From NCBI GenBank assembly GCA_963749365.1, contig CAVVME010000001.1:62001-126000 (forward strand): a DNA stretch of 64,000 nucleotides. Reading direction: 5' to 3'. Made by a program: the position numbers and the translations under genes. The first letter of the stretch is position 1. Each line of letters opens with the position of its first letter. Source of the stretch: WHSW01 sp963749365. GTDB taxonomy: Bacteria > Actinomycetota > Thermoleophilia > Solirubrobacterales > 70-9. Positions 47,522-56,164 of this stretch are shown here, piece by piece. The notes under the pieces were generated by a model. The model did not search any database and was not told the origin of the DNA. It was given only the letters and a program-made list of their open reading frames with translations.

Positions 47522-47934
47522 CGTCTCCTCCTCGGTTGTGTTCCTCCGGCGCGGGCTTGGCGCCGACGCGCCGCTCGCTCGCGGCGGCGGCGGTTGCGCC
47601 CCTGGCGGGCGAGCTCAGAGACCCCGGTGCGGTCGAGGCAGGTGACCGCGACCGCGACCGGGAAGCGGCCGCCGGACTTACGCACCGGCAGCACCAGCTC
47701 CCCGTCATCGCCGACCAGCACGTAGGCGTCTGCGGGCTCTGCCCGCTGGCGCTCGGCCAGCCACGAGGGCGGGTCGGCGACGAGCCTGCCCTGCTCCCAG
47801 ATCAACCGCGCAAGCTCGCGCGCGCCGACCTCGCGCTCGAGCGCCGGCCTGATCCGCTCGACGTAGCGGTCGCAGGCGTGGGCGCTCAGCTCGAGGTCGG
47901 TGAGCTCAATGGCGGTTGCGGTCGGCACCTCCAT
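47518..47934 (-). CDS. Hypothetical protein, basic C-terminal tail
   Basis: A 138-residue protein. Residues 12-110 appear folded: ELSAHACDRYVERIRPALE, LARLIWEQGRLVADPPSWLA, DAYVLVGDDGELVLPVRK and FPVAVAVTCLDR. The strand-turn-strand end resembles small toxin or DUF4258-like folds, but I cannot assign a family. The last 28 residues are mostly Arg, and a truncated copy of them is present upstream of copy B. The stop overlaps the copy A start. Confidence 0.65.
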   Translation of the reverse strand: MEVPTATAIELTDLELSAHACDRYVERIRPALEREVGARELARLIWEQGRLVADPPSWLAERQRAEPADAYVLVGDDGELVLPVRKSGGRFPVAVAVTCLDRTGVSELARQGRNRRRRERAARRRQARAGGTQPRRRR

Positions 47935-48087
47935 GTAGGCAAGGTCGCCGCCTCACCGAGGAACCTGACGCAGTTTCCGAACACTTCCGGGAGTCGCTCG
48001 TTTCGTCTGATACAAGAGGTACCCTGCCCGGCCCGCGCGTCAGGGGAGGCGCGCGTCCGACGACCAACTTCCTATCGATCCGAGACC

Positions 48088-48774
48088 TTGGCTGACCAAT
48101 CCGACTTTGACTGCTTGAGCGAGCACGAGCTGCAGCAGCTCAGCTCCGATGACCTCATCACCCAGATCCGCAGGGCCACCGATGCCGGTCGGCCCGACTG
48201 CGCGAAGGCGGCGCTCGCGATGCTCTGCTTCCGCCACCTCGACAACGTCGAGCGCCGGATCAGCATCCGGGTGCCCGCCGAGGACGTCGAGGACGTCGCG
48301 ATGACCACGATGCTCGCCGCCCTGCAGTCGACCTTCGACGGCACCTCGATCGGCGAGTTCGTCAACTGGCTCAACCGGATCGTCGACCGCCGCGGGATCG
48401 CGGACTACTGGCGCGGCAAGGAGCGCGAGCCCGAGACCGCCCCGATCGCCGATGAGCGGCTCGACGAGGAAGAGGCGTGGGGCGAGGAGGTCTCCGTCGA
48501 GGACGAGACGGGCACCGTCGACGTACAGTCAGTAATCGACCAGTGCCTCGAGGGCCTCAGTGAGCTCCACAGGGCCGTGGTCGAGCACAACGTCTTCGAC
48601 GACCTCGATGCGAACGACACCGCCGATCAAGTCAACAAGGACCACCCCGACCTCGATCCGCCGATGAGCCAGGCGAACGTCCACAAGATCGTCAGCCGGT
48701 TTCGCAAGTGCGTTCGCAAGCGGCTCGACGGCGAGGCCGGCGAGGACTCGAATCCCGACCACGACCCGGACTGA
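48088..48774 (+). CDS. Sigma-70-family (ECF-like) RNA polymerase sigma factor
   Basis: About 228 residues from TTG 48088. Region 2-like sequence covers residues 55-115: VEDVAMTTMLAALQSTF, FVNWLNRIVDRRGIADYWRG. An acidic linker follows, then region 4 near 150-215: LSELHRAVVEHNVFDDL, ANDTADQVN and ANVHKIVSRFRKCVRKRL. No ATG or GTG lies in frame upstream near the GGGGAGG at 48042-48048, so the TTG is the best guess. The next gene starts three bases after its stop. Confidence 0.8.
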   Translation: MADQSDFDCLSEHELQQLSSDDLITQIRRATDAGRPDCAKAALAMLCFRHLDNVERRISIRVPAEDVEDVAMTTMLAALQSTFDGTSIGEFVNWLNRIVDRRGIADYWRGKEREPETAPIADERLDEEEAWGEEVSVEDETGTVDVQSVIDQCLEGLSELHRAVVEHNVFDDLDANDTADQVNKDHPDLDPPMSQANVHKIVSRFRKCVRKRLDGEAGEDSNPDHDPD

Positions 48775-48777
48775 GCG

Positions 48778-49422
48778 ATGCCCGAAGTCCAAGAGCTCCT
48801 CTCGGAGTACATCGCCGAACACAAGGCCGGCGGCGAGGCGGACCCGCGGGTCTATCTCGAGCGGGTCGAGGGCCTCGACCGCGCCGAGCTGGCGACCCTG
48901 ATCGATGCTTACCTCGCCCGCTCCCCGGGACGGGAGTGGGACGCCGACCTCTACAAGGGCTCCCCAGCCGAGCAGGTGACCGAGGACTTCGCCCGCTCGC
49001 TCGCGCACGGGTCGGCGGGCTGGTGGCCGACCCTGCTGCCGCAGCTTCGCAAGCGGATTGGAATCCAGCGCAAGCAGGTGGTCGCGGCGCTGAGCGAGGC
49101 GCTCGGGGCCGAGAGCCAGGAGGAGCGGGTCGCCGACTACTACCACCGGATGGAGCGTGGGACGCTCGACTCCTCCGGGGTCTCGGACCGGGTGCTCGAC
49201 GCGCTCGCCCGCATCTACGGCACATCGGGGGAGCTGCTGCGCGAAATCGGAAAGCCGATCGGCAAGGGCCGCGCGCCGGGTGCGGTCCCCGCGATGGCGC
49301 GGGTCGCCTACCCAAAGTCCGCCAAACCTCCGGACGAGGCCGCCGAGCGGACGAGGCCCGAGCCGGTTGCGCCGGCGCGAGAACCCGACGAGATCGACGA
49401 GCTGTTCACGGGCGGCCCCTGA
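48778..49422 (+). CDS. Uncharacterised regulator-like protein, sigma/ImmA module
   Basis: A 214-residue helical protein. Residues 1-60 hold an amphipathic segment (VQELLSEYIAEHKAGG, DPRVYLERVEG). Residues 80-150 hold an HTH-like arrangement (LPQLRKRIGIQRKQVVAALSEALGA, VADYYHRMERGTLD), similar to the DNA-binding part of XRE-type partners of ImmA proteases. The tail is Pro/Glu-rich and ends DEIDELFTGG. It follows the sigma gene by three bases. It could be the anti-sigma factor or repressor cut by the downstream protease; this is inference. Confidence 0.7.
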   Translation: MPEVQELLSEYIAEHKAGGEADPRVYLERVEGLDRAELATLIDAYLARSPGREWDADLYKGSPAEQVTEDFARSLAHGSAGWWPTLLPQLRKRIGIQRKQVVAALSEALGAESQEERVADYYHRMERGTLDSSGVSDRVLDALARIYGTSGELLREIGKPIGKGRAPGAVPAMARVAYPKSAKPPDEAAERTRPEPVAPAREPDEIDELFTGGP

Positions 49423-49491
49423 GCGGGCCGTCCGTTTTCTTGCCGGCGGGGCGAGTGTCAGGCACGGGGCGGACCGCACGACTACGAGGCC

Positions 49492-49632
49492 ATGACCCGC
49501 CAAGCGGCCAGCCGCCCATTCCTGCTCTTCCGCTTCGCCCTGCGCGAGGGCGACTTCGTGCTCGCGCGGCTGATCGCGCGGGCGCTGTGGCGAGGGCGCC
49601 GGCGCGGTAAGGGCGGCGGGCAACCGGGCTAG
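49492..49632 (+). CDS. Small basic protein, 46 residues
   Basis: MTRQAASRPFLLFRFALREG opens the frame, followed by DFVLARLIARALWRGRRRGK and a Gly-rich end. A hydrophobic-basic helix could bind membrane or nucleic acid. It lies 69 bases after the regulator and 11 before the ImmA/IrrE gene on the same strand. There is no strong ribosome site, so the call is tentative. Confidence 0.4.
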   Translation: MTRQAASRPFLLFRFALREGDFVLARLIARALWRGRRRGKGGGQPG

Positions 49633-49643
49633 GATCGGGATCG

Positions 49644-50198
49644 ATGGAGGAGATCGAGTCGCGCGCCGAGGCCGTGCTCGCGGAGCTTCCCGACTACATC
49701 TGGTCCGGGAACCGGCCGCCGATCCCGATCCACGAGATCGCCGACAGCCACTTCGACCTCTACGTACGCCGGGTCTCGCCGGAGGAGATGCGCGACGCCC
49801 CCGGCTGTCCCGAACTGGCCGCCGGCGAAGTGCTCTCCGGCCTCCTGCTACCGAGCCTGGGCGAGATCTGGGTCAACGCCGAGGAGGCCGGGCTGTGGCC
49901 CGAGCGCGAGCGGTTCACGATCGCCCACGAGCTCGGCCACCACGTCCTGCACGCGACCGGCCAGCAGACGTTGTTCTGCCGCAAGCCGAGCATCGATCCC
50001 GAGGACAAGCCCGCCGCCGCCCGCGAGCCGCTGCCGGTGATCGAGCGGGAGGCGAACACGTTCGCCGCCGCGCTGCTGATGCCGGCGGAGATGATCGAGC
50101 GCTACTACCGCAGCACCGGCCGCGACTTCCGCAAGCTCTGCGACGTGTTCGAGTCCTCCGGTGCCGCGATGAGCCGCCGCCTGCGCGCGGTGATCTGA
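49644..50198 (+). CDS. ImmA/IrrE-family metallo-endopeptidase
   Basis: A 184-residue zinc protease. The active site is FTIAHELGHHVLHATG near residue 92 (HExxH), with the third ligand Glu in VIEREANTFAAALLMPAEM near 135, the family hallmark. ImmA and IrrE cleave a repressor in response to DNA damage or other signals. The nearest candidate substrate is the 214-residue protein two genes upstream, together with its sigma factor. The C-terminal helices match the shorter members without a sensor domain. Confidence 0.9.
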   Translation: MEEIESRAEAVLAELPDYIWSGNRPPIPIHEIADSHFDLYVRRVSPEEMRDAPGCPELAAGEVLSGLLLPSLGEIWVNAEEAGLWPERERFTIAHELGHHVLHATGQQTLFCRKPSIDPEDKPAAAREPLPVIEREANTFAAALLMPAEMIERYYRSTGRDFRKLCDVFESSGAAMSRRLRAVI

Positions 50199-50241
50199 GC
50201 TTCCGCGCGCGCCTTCCTCGACACTCCGCGCGGCCTTGGTA

Positions 50242-50262
50242 TGAGTGCAGCTATCATACTCA
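50242..50262. promoter_or_regulatory. Inverted repeat before the second toxin-antitoxin pair
   Basis: TGAGT (50242-50246) and ACTCA (50258-50262) flank an 11-base centre that contains TATCAT, ending two bases before the antitoxin ATG. It is a plausible autoregulatory operator over the promoter. Confidence 0.4.
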
Positions 50263-50264
50263 GC

Positions 50265-50498
50265 ATGGTGCGGCGCACGATCACCCTCCCGGATGACCTC
50301 GACGTACGAGTCCGCGACGCCGGCGGCGAGCGCGAGTCCTTCTCGGCCACAGTGGCGCGGCTGCTCGAGACCGGCCTCGCCGGGCAAGGCGAACGGCTCG
50401 CCTGGATCGGCTCCGGCGACAGCGGCGACCCCGATCTGGGATTCCGGGTCGAGGAGGTGCTCGACGAGCTCGCGGCCGAGGCCGACCCGAACGATTGA
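50265..50498 (+). CDS. Ribbon-helix-helix antitoxin (CopG-like)
   Basis: A 77-residue protein. MVRRTITLPDDLDVRVRDAG is the beta-strand and first helix of an RHH fold; ESFSATVARLLETGL is the second helix. The C-terminal acidic tail (EEVLDELAAEADPND) would bind the toxin. An earlier in-frame ATG (50241) would put the operator inside the gene, so 50265 is preferred. The stop overlaps the toxin start. Confidence 0.85.
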   Translation: MVRRTITLPDDLDVRVRDAGGERESFSATVARLLETGLAGQGERLAWIGSGDSGDPDLGFRVEEVLDELAAEADPND

Positions 50499-50941
50499 AG
50501 GTCGTCTGCGACACCGGTCCGCTCTTGGTCTCCGCGGACCGCCGCTCGCGCGTCCATCCAACGATCGGCGGCCTGGTGAATGAGCTCGGGCGGCGGTTGG
50601 TGGTCCTCGACGTCGTGCTCGCCGAGGCCGACTACATGCTGCGCAAGCGAGTCGGCGCGGCGAGTGCCCGGGCACTGCTCGACGCCGTCGCCCGAGGCGC
50701 TCACTCGGCGGCCTTCCTCACCCCCGGTCTGCTCAGCCGCGCCGCCGAGCTCGACGCCCGGTACGCCGACCTCGACCTCGGCCTCGTCGACGCCTCGATC
50801 ATGGCCTACGCCGAACGCCACCGGCTCCCGATCCTCACCTTCGACTTCCGCGACTTCCGGGCCACCACGTCCGTCCACGGCCCGTGGCGGCTGGTGTTGA
50901 GCGAACGACAGCTCGCGACCGCGGCCCGGTCCGGGTCCTAG
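50495..50941 (+). CDS. vapC: PIN-domain toxin (VapC type), TTG start
   Basis: A 148-residue PIN protein. Catalytic acids: Asp in VVCDTGPLL at residue 6, Glu in VLAEADYML near 46, Asp in LVDASIMAYAE near 100 and Asp in LTFDFRDF near 118. TTG 50495 overlaps the antitoxin stop as TTGA. It would be an RNase held in check by the RHH protein; it is not closely similar to the toxin at 44464. Confidence 0.9.
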   Translation: MKVVCDTGPLLVSADRRSRVHPTIGGLVNELGRRLVVLDVVLAEADYMLRKRVGAASARALLDAVARGAHSAAFLTPGLLSRAAELDARYADLDLGLVDASIMAYAERHRLPILTFDFRDFRATTSVHGPWRLVLSERQLATAARSGS

Positions 50942-51032
50942 GGCGAGCCGTCGGCAGAGCCATCCGACGCCTGGCCGAGACTGCCGCACGATCGAGGCGT
51001 CAGATCGCGGGCCTCCGCCCGACCTAAGAGGC

Positions 51033-51574
51033 ATCGACATCACACCCCACACCTACTTCGCCTACGGCTCGAACCTGAACCGCTTCGAGATGCGCCGGCG
51101 CTGCCCGGAGTCGCGCGCGCCGGTCGGGCGCGCCTCGAGGGCTGGCGGCTCGCCTTCCGCGGCGTCGCCGACATCGAGCGGGCCGCCGGGCAGACGGTCC
51201 ACGGGGCGCTCTGGTCGCTCAGCGACCGCGACCTCGCCGGCCTCGACCGCTACGAGGGCGCCCCGGTCCACTATCGGCGCGAGCTGGTCGAGGTCGTGAC
51301 CGCCGACGGGCCGTGCCTGGCGATCACCTACGTGATGACCGACCGCTCCTACCTCGGGCTTCCGTCGCCGATGTACCTGGACCGGATCGTGGTCGGGTTT
51401 CGCGACTGGCAGCTGCCCGCGGAGGAGCTCTGCCGCGCCGTGCACGAGACGCGACTCGAGCTCGAGCGCCGGGGCGTCGGGCGCTACGCGCCCGAGGCCG
51501 AAGCGGATGCGCGCCGCGGTGGACGCCGCTGCCTGAGCCGTCAGCTTCGGACTCGTGCGGGCGACTTACCTGGT
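51033..51574 (+). CDS. Gamma-glutamylcyclotransferase-like protein, frameshifted
   Basis: The opening TYFAYGSNLNRFEM is the phosphate/gamma-glutamyl-binding loop of the GGCT fold, and later ALWSLSDRDLAGLDRYEGAP and LAITYVMTDRS follow, with the acidic residue in DRYEG. An indel near 51130 breaks the frame between VGRA and LEGWRLAFRG. No ATG or GTG begins the first frame near 51033, and the second frame runs without a stop into the next gene, so both ends are uncertain. Members cleave gamma-glutamyl amides or modify related dipeptides. Confidence 0.65.
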
Positions 51575-52235
51575 GTGAGCGTCCCCACCGTCTACATCAG
51601 CCACGCTCCGGAGTTCGACCGCCTCTACGCGCTGCCGTTCGGCGCCGTATCGGACGGCCAACCCCACGAGCGCTGGCGCGAGCTGAGCGAGGAGTTCGCC
51701 TTCTTCCTCGACCCCGGGTCGAGCGAGGAGGTCGGATTCGTGACCGGTGAGTTCGCCGGCCTCGACCTCGAGGACGAAGCCCTGGTCGAGCTCTGGAGCG
51801 GGCCCCGCTTCACCGCGCCGCTGCTCGGGCTCGCGGACGCCCCCGCGGGCGAGATCATGCTCGCCGCCCGCAGGCACTTCGGCCGCCGGCCGTCGATCAA
51901 CCGCTTCTGGTTCAACGCCGCGGTCGGCATGGAAGGCGAGGAGGCGCTGCCGGTGTGGCGGGCGTGTCTGGAGTCAGGCGACGCGATGGCCCACTTCGCG
52001 CTCGGCTACACGCTGTACGAGCTCGGCCGCTACCGCGAGGCCTACCGCCACCTGCGCCACTACACCGAGATCTCCCCCGCCCACCCCTGGAACTGGTGCT
52101 GGTATCGGCAAGGCTGCGGAGGCGATTGGCGAGACCGACGAGGCGTGGGACGCATACGTGCGCGCGATCGAGCTCACCCAGGCGGGCGGCGACGAGACCG
52201 AGGCCGAGAAGCTACTGCCACGGCTCGGCATCTGA
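51575..52235 (+). CDS. TPR-like repeat protein, frameshifted
   Basis: About 220 residues. It starts at GTG 51575 (VSVPTVYISHAPEFDRLYAL). Repeat-like helical pairs near the end: AMAHFALGYTLYELGRYREA, EISPAHPWNWCWYG, then EAWDAYVRAIELTQAGG. An extra C near 52107 shifts the frame before GKAAEAIGETDEA; the corrected end is LLPRLGI at 52235. TPR arrays mediate protein contacts; the partner is unknown. Confidence 0.65.
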
Positions 52236-52237
52236 AC

Positions 52238-52519
52238 ATGGACGGAGTCGATCACAGCCTCGCCGACGCCCTCGCCCGGATCGACGACTTCGAGGCGGTC
52301 CAGGCCGGCGTCAGCGGGCAGGACCTGGTCGACGCCGTCGCCCGCCTGCAGGAGTCCGTCGGGCTCGACGACGAGGCACGGGCCCGGATCCGCGAATGGA
52401 TCGGCGAGCGCGGCAGCGCATCGCGCCGAGCCCCCGGTCACCTCCTGCTCGGAATCATCGTCGGGCTGATGGCAGCCGAGCTCTGCGCCGGAACGAGCAC
52501 ACGGAGCACCAGCAGATGA
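52238..52519 (+). CDS. Small hypothetical protein with one hydrophobic segment
   Basis: A 93-residue protein starting two bases after the TPR-like gene stop. An acidic helical half (LADALARIDDFEAVQAG, LVDAVARLQESVGL) is followed by a C-terminal hydrophobic stretch (LLLGIIVGLMAAEL) near residues 67-82 that could be a membrane anchor. Not recognised. Its stop overlaps the next start. Confidence 0.55.
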   Translation: MDGVDHSLADALARIDDFEAVQAGVSGQDLVDAVARLQESVGLDDEARARIREWIGERGSASRRAPGHLLLGIIVGLMAAELCAGTSTRSTSR

Positions 52520-52923
52520 CGATCGAGGAAGCGCGTCAGTTCATCGCGCAGGTCCCGTGGCGCCACATCAAGATGGTCCCGGTGGGCGAGGGGCTGTCCG
52601 AGGAGGAGGCGCTCGAGCGATGGGGGGAGCATCGCCACGTGGTCCCGGACCCGCACGAGTACGTGATCCTCGGATGGCGCGAGGTCCCGAGTGACGAGTT
52701 CCGGGCGTTCTGCGCCCTGATCCGGCAGATCGGCTATCGGGGCGAATACGTCGCGCCGTATCGCCCCGGCTCCGTGATGCGGAACCACTACCTGGAGCTC
52801 GACGGCTGGTGCTACTGGTGGATCTACCCGCGGATGCTGAACCGCGAGCGCGCCGAGTTCCGCAAGCACGTGCCGGTATCGGCTCCCGTCAGATCGATCG
52901 CACCGCCCGCGACTTCCCTCTGA
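52516..52923 (+). CDS. Hypothetical protein, aromatic-rich
   Basis: A 135-residue protein whose ATG overlaps the previous stop (ATGA). It contains many Trp, Tyr and His residues: IAQVPWRHIKMVPVGEG, HRHVVPDPHEYVILGW, HYLELDGWCYWWIYPRM. The alternation suggests a small alpha/beta domain. I do not recognise a family. It sits in a string of small co-directional genes without known function. Confidence 0.6.
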   Translation: MTIEEARQFIAQVPWRHIKMVPVGEGLSEEEALERWGEHRHVVPDPHEYVILGWREVPSDEFRAFCALIRQIGYRGEYVAPYRPGSVMRNHYLELDGWCYWWIYPRMLNRERAEFRKHVPVSAPVRSIAPPATSL

Positions 52924-52955
52924 AGACGGACGAGACGGACGAGCGAGAGGAGAGC

Positions 52956-53561
52956 ATGGACCACGACAACCTGAACGACATGATCGACGAGTGGCTGGGC
53001 GACGGCGACGGGCCGCCTCCGCCCACCTGGAGGGCGACGATCCGCGGCCGGCGGCTGATGCTCACCCACTGGGCGCCGTGGCTGGCCCAGGGAGGGCCGC
53101 AGACCAAGCTGCTGACCGAGCGCGAGGAGGCCGGCTTCACGATCGCCGACCTCACCGTCCACGGCGAGGACGACGACGAGGTCAGCGTCCGCTTCTACGC
53201 GGTCGGCGCCGAGCTCGAGCGAGCGGAGCAGGTGCTGGTCCGGTGGGCCGAAGCGGTCGGCTACCGGCGGATCTGGCTCAGCGACCGGCTGGTGACGATC
53301 GAGCCCGACCCCGAGCGGCTCGGCGCCGCGTCGGTCCGCTGCCCGACCTGCCGGGCGACCTGGAAGGACTCCTCGCCGGAGTTCTGGCTCACCGTCAAGC
53401 GCGGCGGGATGTTCCCGAAGTGGTGTCCGGTCTGCGGCTGCGAGCTTCCCCAGTGGGAGGTCAGCGACCGCCGTCGCCGCCGGCGAGCACGGAGGCGCGC
53501 CGGCGGCGAGGGCTGGTCGCCGTCAGAAACGCCGGCCGAGTCACGACCTAACAAGACATGA
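52956..53561 (+). CDS. Zinc-ribbon hypothetical protein
   Basis: A 201-residue protein after GAGAGGAGAG. The N-terminal part is acidic and helical. A zinc ribbon lies near residues 128-166: VRCPTCRATW and WCPVCGCELP. A strongly basic stretch (RRRRRRARRRAGG) follows near 170-185. It could bind nucleic acid. Its stop overlaps the next start (ATGA). No family recognised. Confidence 0.65.
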   Translation: MDHDNLNDMIDEWLGDGDGPPPPTWRATIRGRRLMLTHWAPWLAQGGPQTKLLTEREEAGFTIADLTVHGEDDDEVSVRFYAVGAELERAEQVLVRWAEAVGYRRIWLSDRLVTIEPDPERLGAASVRCPTCRATWKDSSPEFWLTVKRGGMFPKWCPVCGCELPQWEVSDRRRRRRARRRAGGEGWSPSETPAESRPNKT

Positions 53562-54588
53562 GCCAAACACAGACCCACCCCACCCCTCTCAATCCACCGC
53601 TCGCGAGCCTGCTCGCCGAGCCGCTGCGGGTCGGCGATCCCGATCTCGCCGGCGCGCTTGCCGTGTTCCCGATCTTCGGCCCACGAGCCGCGCCAGGAAT
53701 ACCGGCCGTTCGCCGCGGCCGTCAGCGACGGCTTCCGCGTCGGCGAGCTCGAGGGCGGCGCCTCGGTCAACGACCTGACCGTCGAGAACCCGACCGGGAC
53801 CGCCGTGCTTCTGTACGAGGGCGAGGAGGTGCTCGGCGCGCAGCAGAACCGCACCTTCGACACCTCGGTGCTGGTCGCCGCCGGCGCCAAGCTGCGGGTG
53901 CCGGTGAGCTGCGTCGAGGCCGGCCGCTGGCAGGGCTCGCGCCACCGCGAGGCGCTGCGCCCGGCGCCGCAGTCGGCCTACCCGCGCCTGCGCCGCGAGA
54001 AGGCGCGCCAGGCGCGCGCAGCGGGTGGCGGCCGGGCTCGAGGCCCGCGCCGACCAGAGCGAGGTCTGGCGTGAGGTCGCCGCGAAGGCAACGCGGATCG
54101 GCGTCAACTCGCCGACCGGCGCCATGCACGACATCTACGAGGGCCGGCGAGACCGGCTCGCCGAGATGCGCACCGGGATCCGCCTCCACGATGGCCAGCT
54201 CGGCGCGCTGGTCGCGATCGGCGGCGAGCTGCAGGTGCTCGACCTGGTCAGCCGTCCCGACGCGTTCGCGGTCCTCCACGGCCCGCTCGTCCAGGGCTAC
54301 GCGCTCGACGCGCTCGAGCATGAGGCCGTTGACGCGCCCGGAGCTCCCGAGCCCGAGACCGCCCGCGGCTTCGCGCTCCTGGTCACCGACTGCGCCCCCG
54401 ACCAGCGCACGCCCGCGGCCGGGCTCGGCGAGGAGCTCCGCTTCGCCGCCAACGGCGTCACCGGCTCGGCGCTCGCCCACGAGGGCGAGCTGATCCAGCT
54501 CACGGCGTTCCCGGCCGACTCGGCGCACGCCGGCCGCGAGCGCTCGATCCCGACCACGCGGGTGCGGAGGCCGTCGCGGCGGCGGTGA
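53558..54588 (+). CDS. ARPP-1/DUF6569-family protein, frameshifted
   Basis: About 340 residues over at least two indels (near 53675 and 54020). The conserved part begins with LLAEPLRVGDPDLAGALAVF and continues as EYRPFAAAVSDGFRVGELEG, ENPTGTAVLLYEGEEVLGAQ and QNRTFDTSVLVAAGAK. This is the pattern of ARPP-1, a domain linked by comparative studies to ADP-ribose and stress or conflict loci. The later part includes LFHGPLVQGYALDALEHE-like sequence and ends RPSRRR. Confidence 0.65.
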
Positions 54589-54629
54589 GCGTGAGCCCAG
54601 CGTCCGCCCGGGCGACGGAGAATCCGCCC

Positions 54630-56143
54630 ATGCGGTCGACCGGCAAGGATGAGGTGAGCGATCGAGTCCCGCGCCTCGTCGCCACCGACTTCTTCTCGCT
54701 CTACCGGCCCTCGGAGTGCGAGCTGCGGGTCTGGCTGCGCCAGCAGGGCGTCGAGGAGGCGCCGCCCGGGCCCGTACGCCCGGGTGCTGATGGACCTCGG
54801 CCTCGAGCACGAGCGCCGCCACCTGACCCGCTTCCCCGACCACATCGACCTCGGCAAGCTGCCGATCGCCGAGCGCGCCGAGCGGACCGCGCGAGCTGGT
54901 CGCCGAGGGCGAGCGGGTGATCTACCAGGGCGCCCTGCGCGCCGAGACGACGCTCGCCGGCACCGAGGTCGAGATCGTCGGCGTCCCCGACTTCCTCCTC
55001 CCCGCCCGCTCGGGCTACGCGATCCGCGACTCGAAGCTCGCCCGCCGGATCGTCGGCCGCTACCGCGCGATCGAGCTCCAGCTCGCCACCTACGGCTGGC
55101 TGTATGAGCAGACCTTCGGCGAGCCGCCGGTCGCGCTCCAGGTCCACAACGGCGCCGGCGAGATCGTCGACATCCCCTACGAGGGCGGCGACGAGGCGCT
55201 CGAGACGCTGGAGCGGATCCTCCGCGTCCGGCTCGCCGACGACGAGCCCCACGAGACCGGTCGGGATGGGCAAGTGCGGGGGCTGCGGGTTCTTCGAGCG
55301 CTGCTGGCCACCGCGCGGTCGAGCGCCGCTCGGTCGGCCTGCTGCCGTGGAGCGGCAGCCTCGCCGGCGAGCTCGAGCGCCGCGGGCGTCGAGACGATCG
55401 ACCAGCTGCTCGAGCGCTACGACGCCGAGCTCGCTCGCCGAGGTCGAGCGGCCGTGGGGCAAGGGCATGAAGAAGGTCGGCGAGCAGGCGGCCGCGCGGA
55501 TCCTCGCCGGCGCCCGCGCGCTCGCCGAGGACCGCCCGATCGTCCTCCAGCCGCCCGCGATCCCCGAGCACCCGAACTACGTCATGTTCGACCTCGAGGG
55601 AATGCCGCCGCAGCTCGACGAGCTGGAGAAGATCTACCTCTGGGGGATGCAGGTGTTCGGCGAGCACCCCGGGCGAGTTCCGCGCCGCCACCGCCGGCTT
55701 CGGCCCGCGCGGCGACCGCGAGGGCTGGGAGGCGTTCCTCGCCGAGGCCGCGGCGATCTTCGCCGAGCACGGCGACATCCCGTTCGTCCACTGGGCGAGC
55801 TACGAGCGCGCGAAGATCAACCTCTACCTCGACCGCTACGGCGACCGCGACGGCATCGCCGCCCGCGTCAAGGACAACCTCCTCGACCTGCTCCCGATCA
55901 CCTACGACTCCGTCGCCCTCCCGCTCTCCAGCTACAGCCTCAAGGCGGTCGAGGTCCTCGCCGGCTACGAGCGCCAGCTCGAGGAGTACGGCGGCGACTG
56001 GTCGATGGCGCAGCTACATCGAGGCGACCGAGAGCGAGGACGAGGCGCTGCGGGCGGAGATCATGGGCCAGATCCTGGCCTACAACCGGGAGGATCTGGA
56101 GGCGACCTGGGCGGTGATGGGGTGGCTTAGGCGACTAGGGTAA
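54630..56143 (+). CDS. TM0106-family RecB-like putative nuclease, many frameshifts
   Basis: About 500 residues broken by at least eight single-base indels. The RecB-like part starts LVATDFFSLYRPSECELRVWL and contains a Cys cluster (MGKCGGCGFFERCW) of the Cas4/AddB iron-sulfur type. The C-terminal RNase-H-like domain has NYVMFDLEGMPPQLDELEKI and IPFVHWASYERAKINLYLDR, ending AVMGWLRRLG. Such proteins are thought to be DNA nucleases. The amino-acid conservation between breaks is good, so errors are more likely than decay. Confidence 0.75.
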
Positions 56144-56164
56144 GGCGGGGACCGAGACCATTCG

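Larger units (their letters stand above)
45900..47625. repeat. Tandem direct duplication, unit about 880 bp
   Basis: Matching points lie 879 bases apart: the two starts (46642 and 47521) and the shared segment CTGCTCGATCGGCTGCACGA at about 46590 and 47470. Similarity extends upstream past both starts into the 3' end of the 138-residue gene, so a truncated copy of that 3' end sits at about 46650-46745. Confidence 0.8.
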
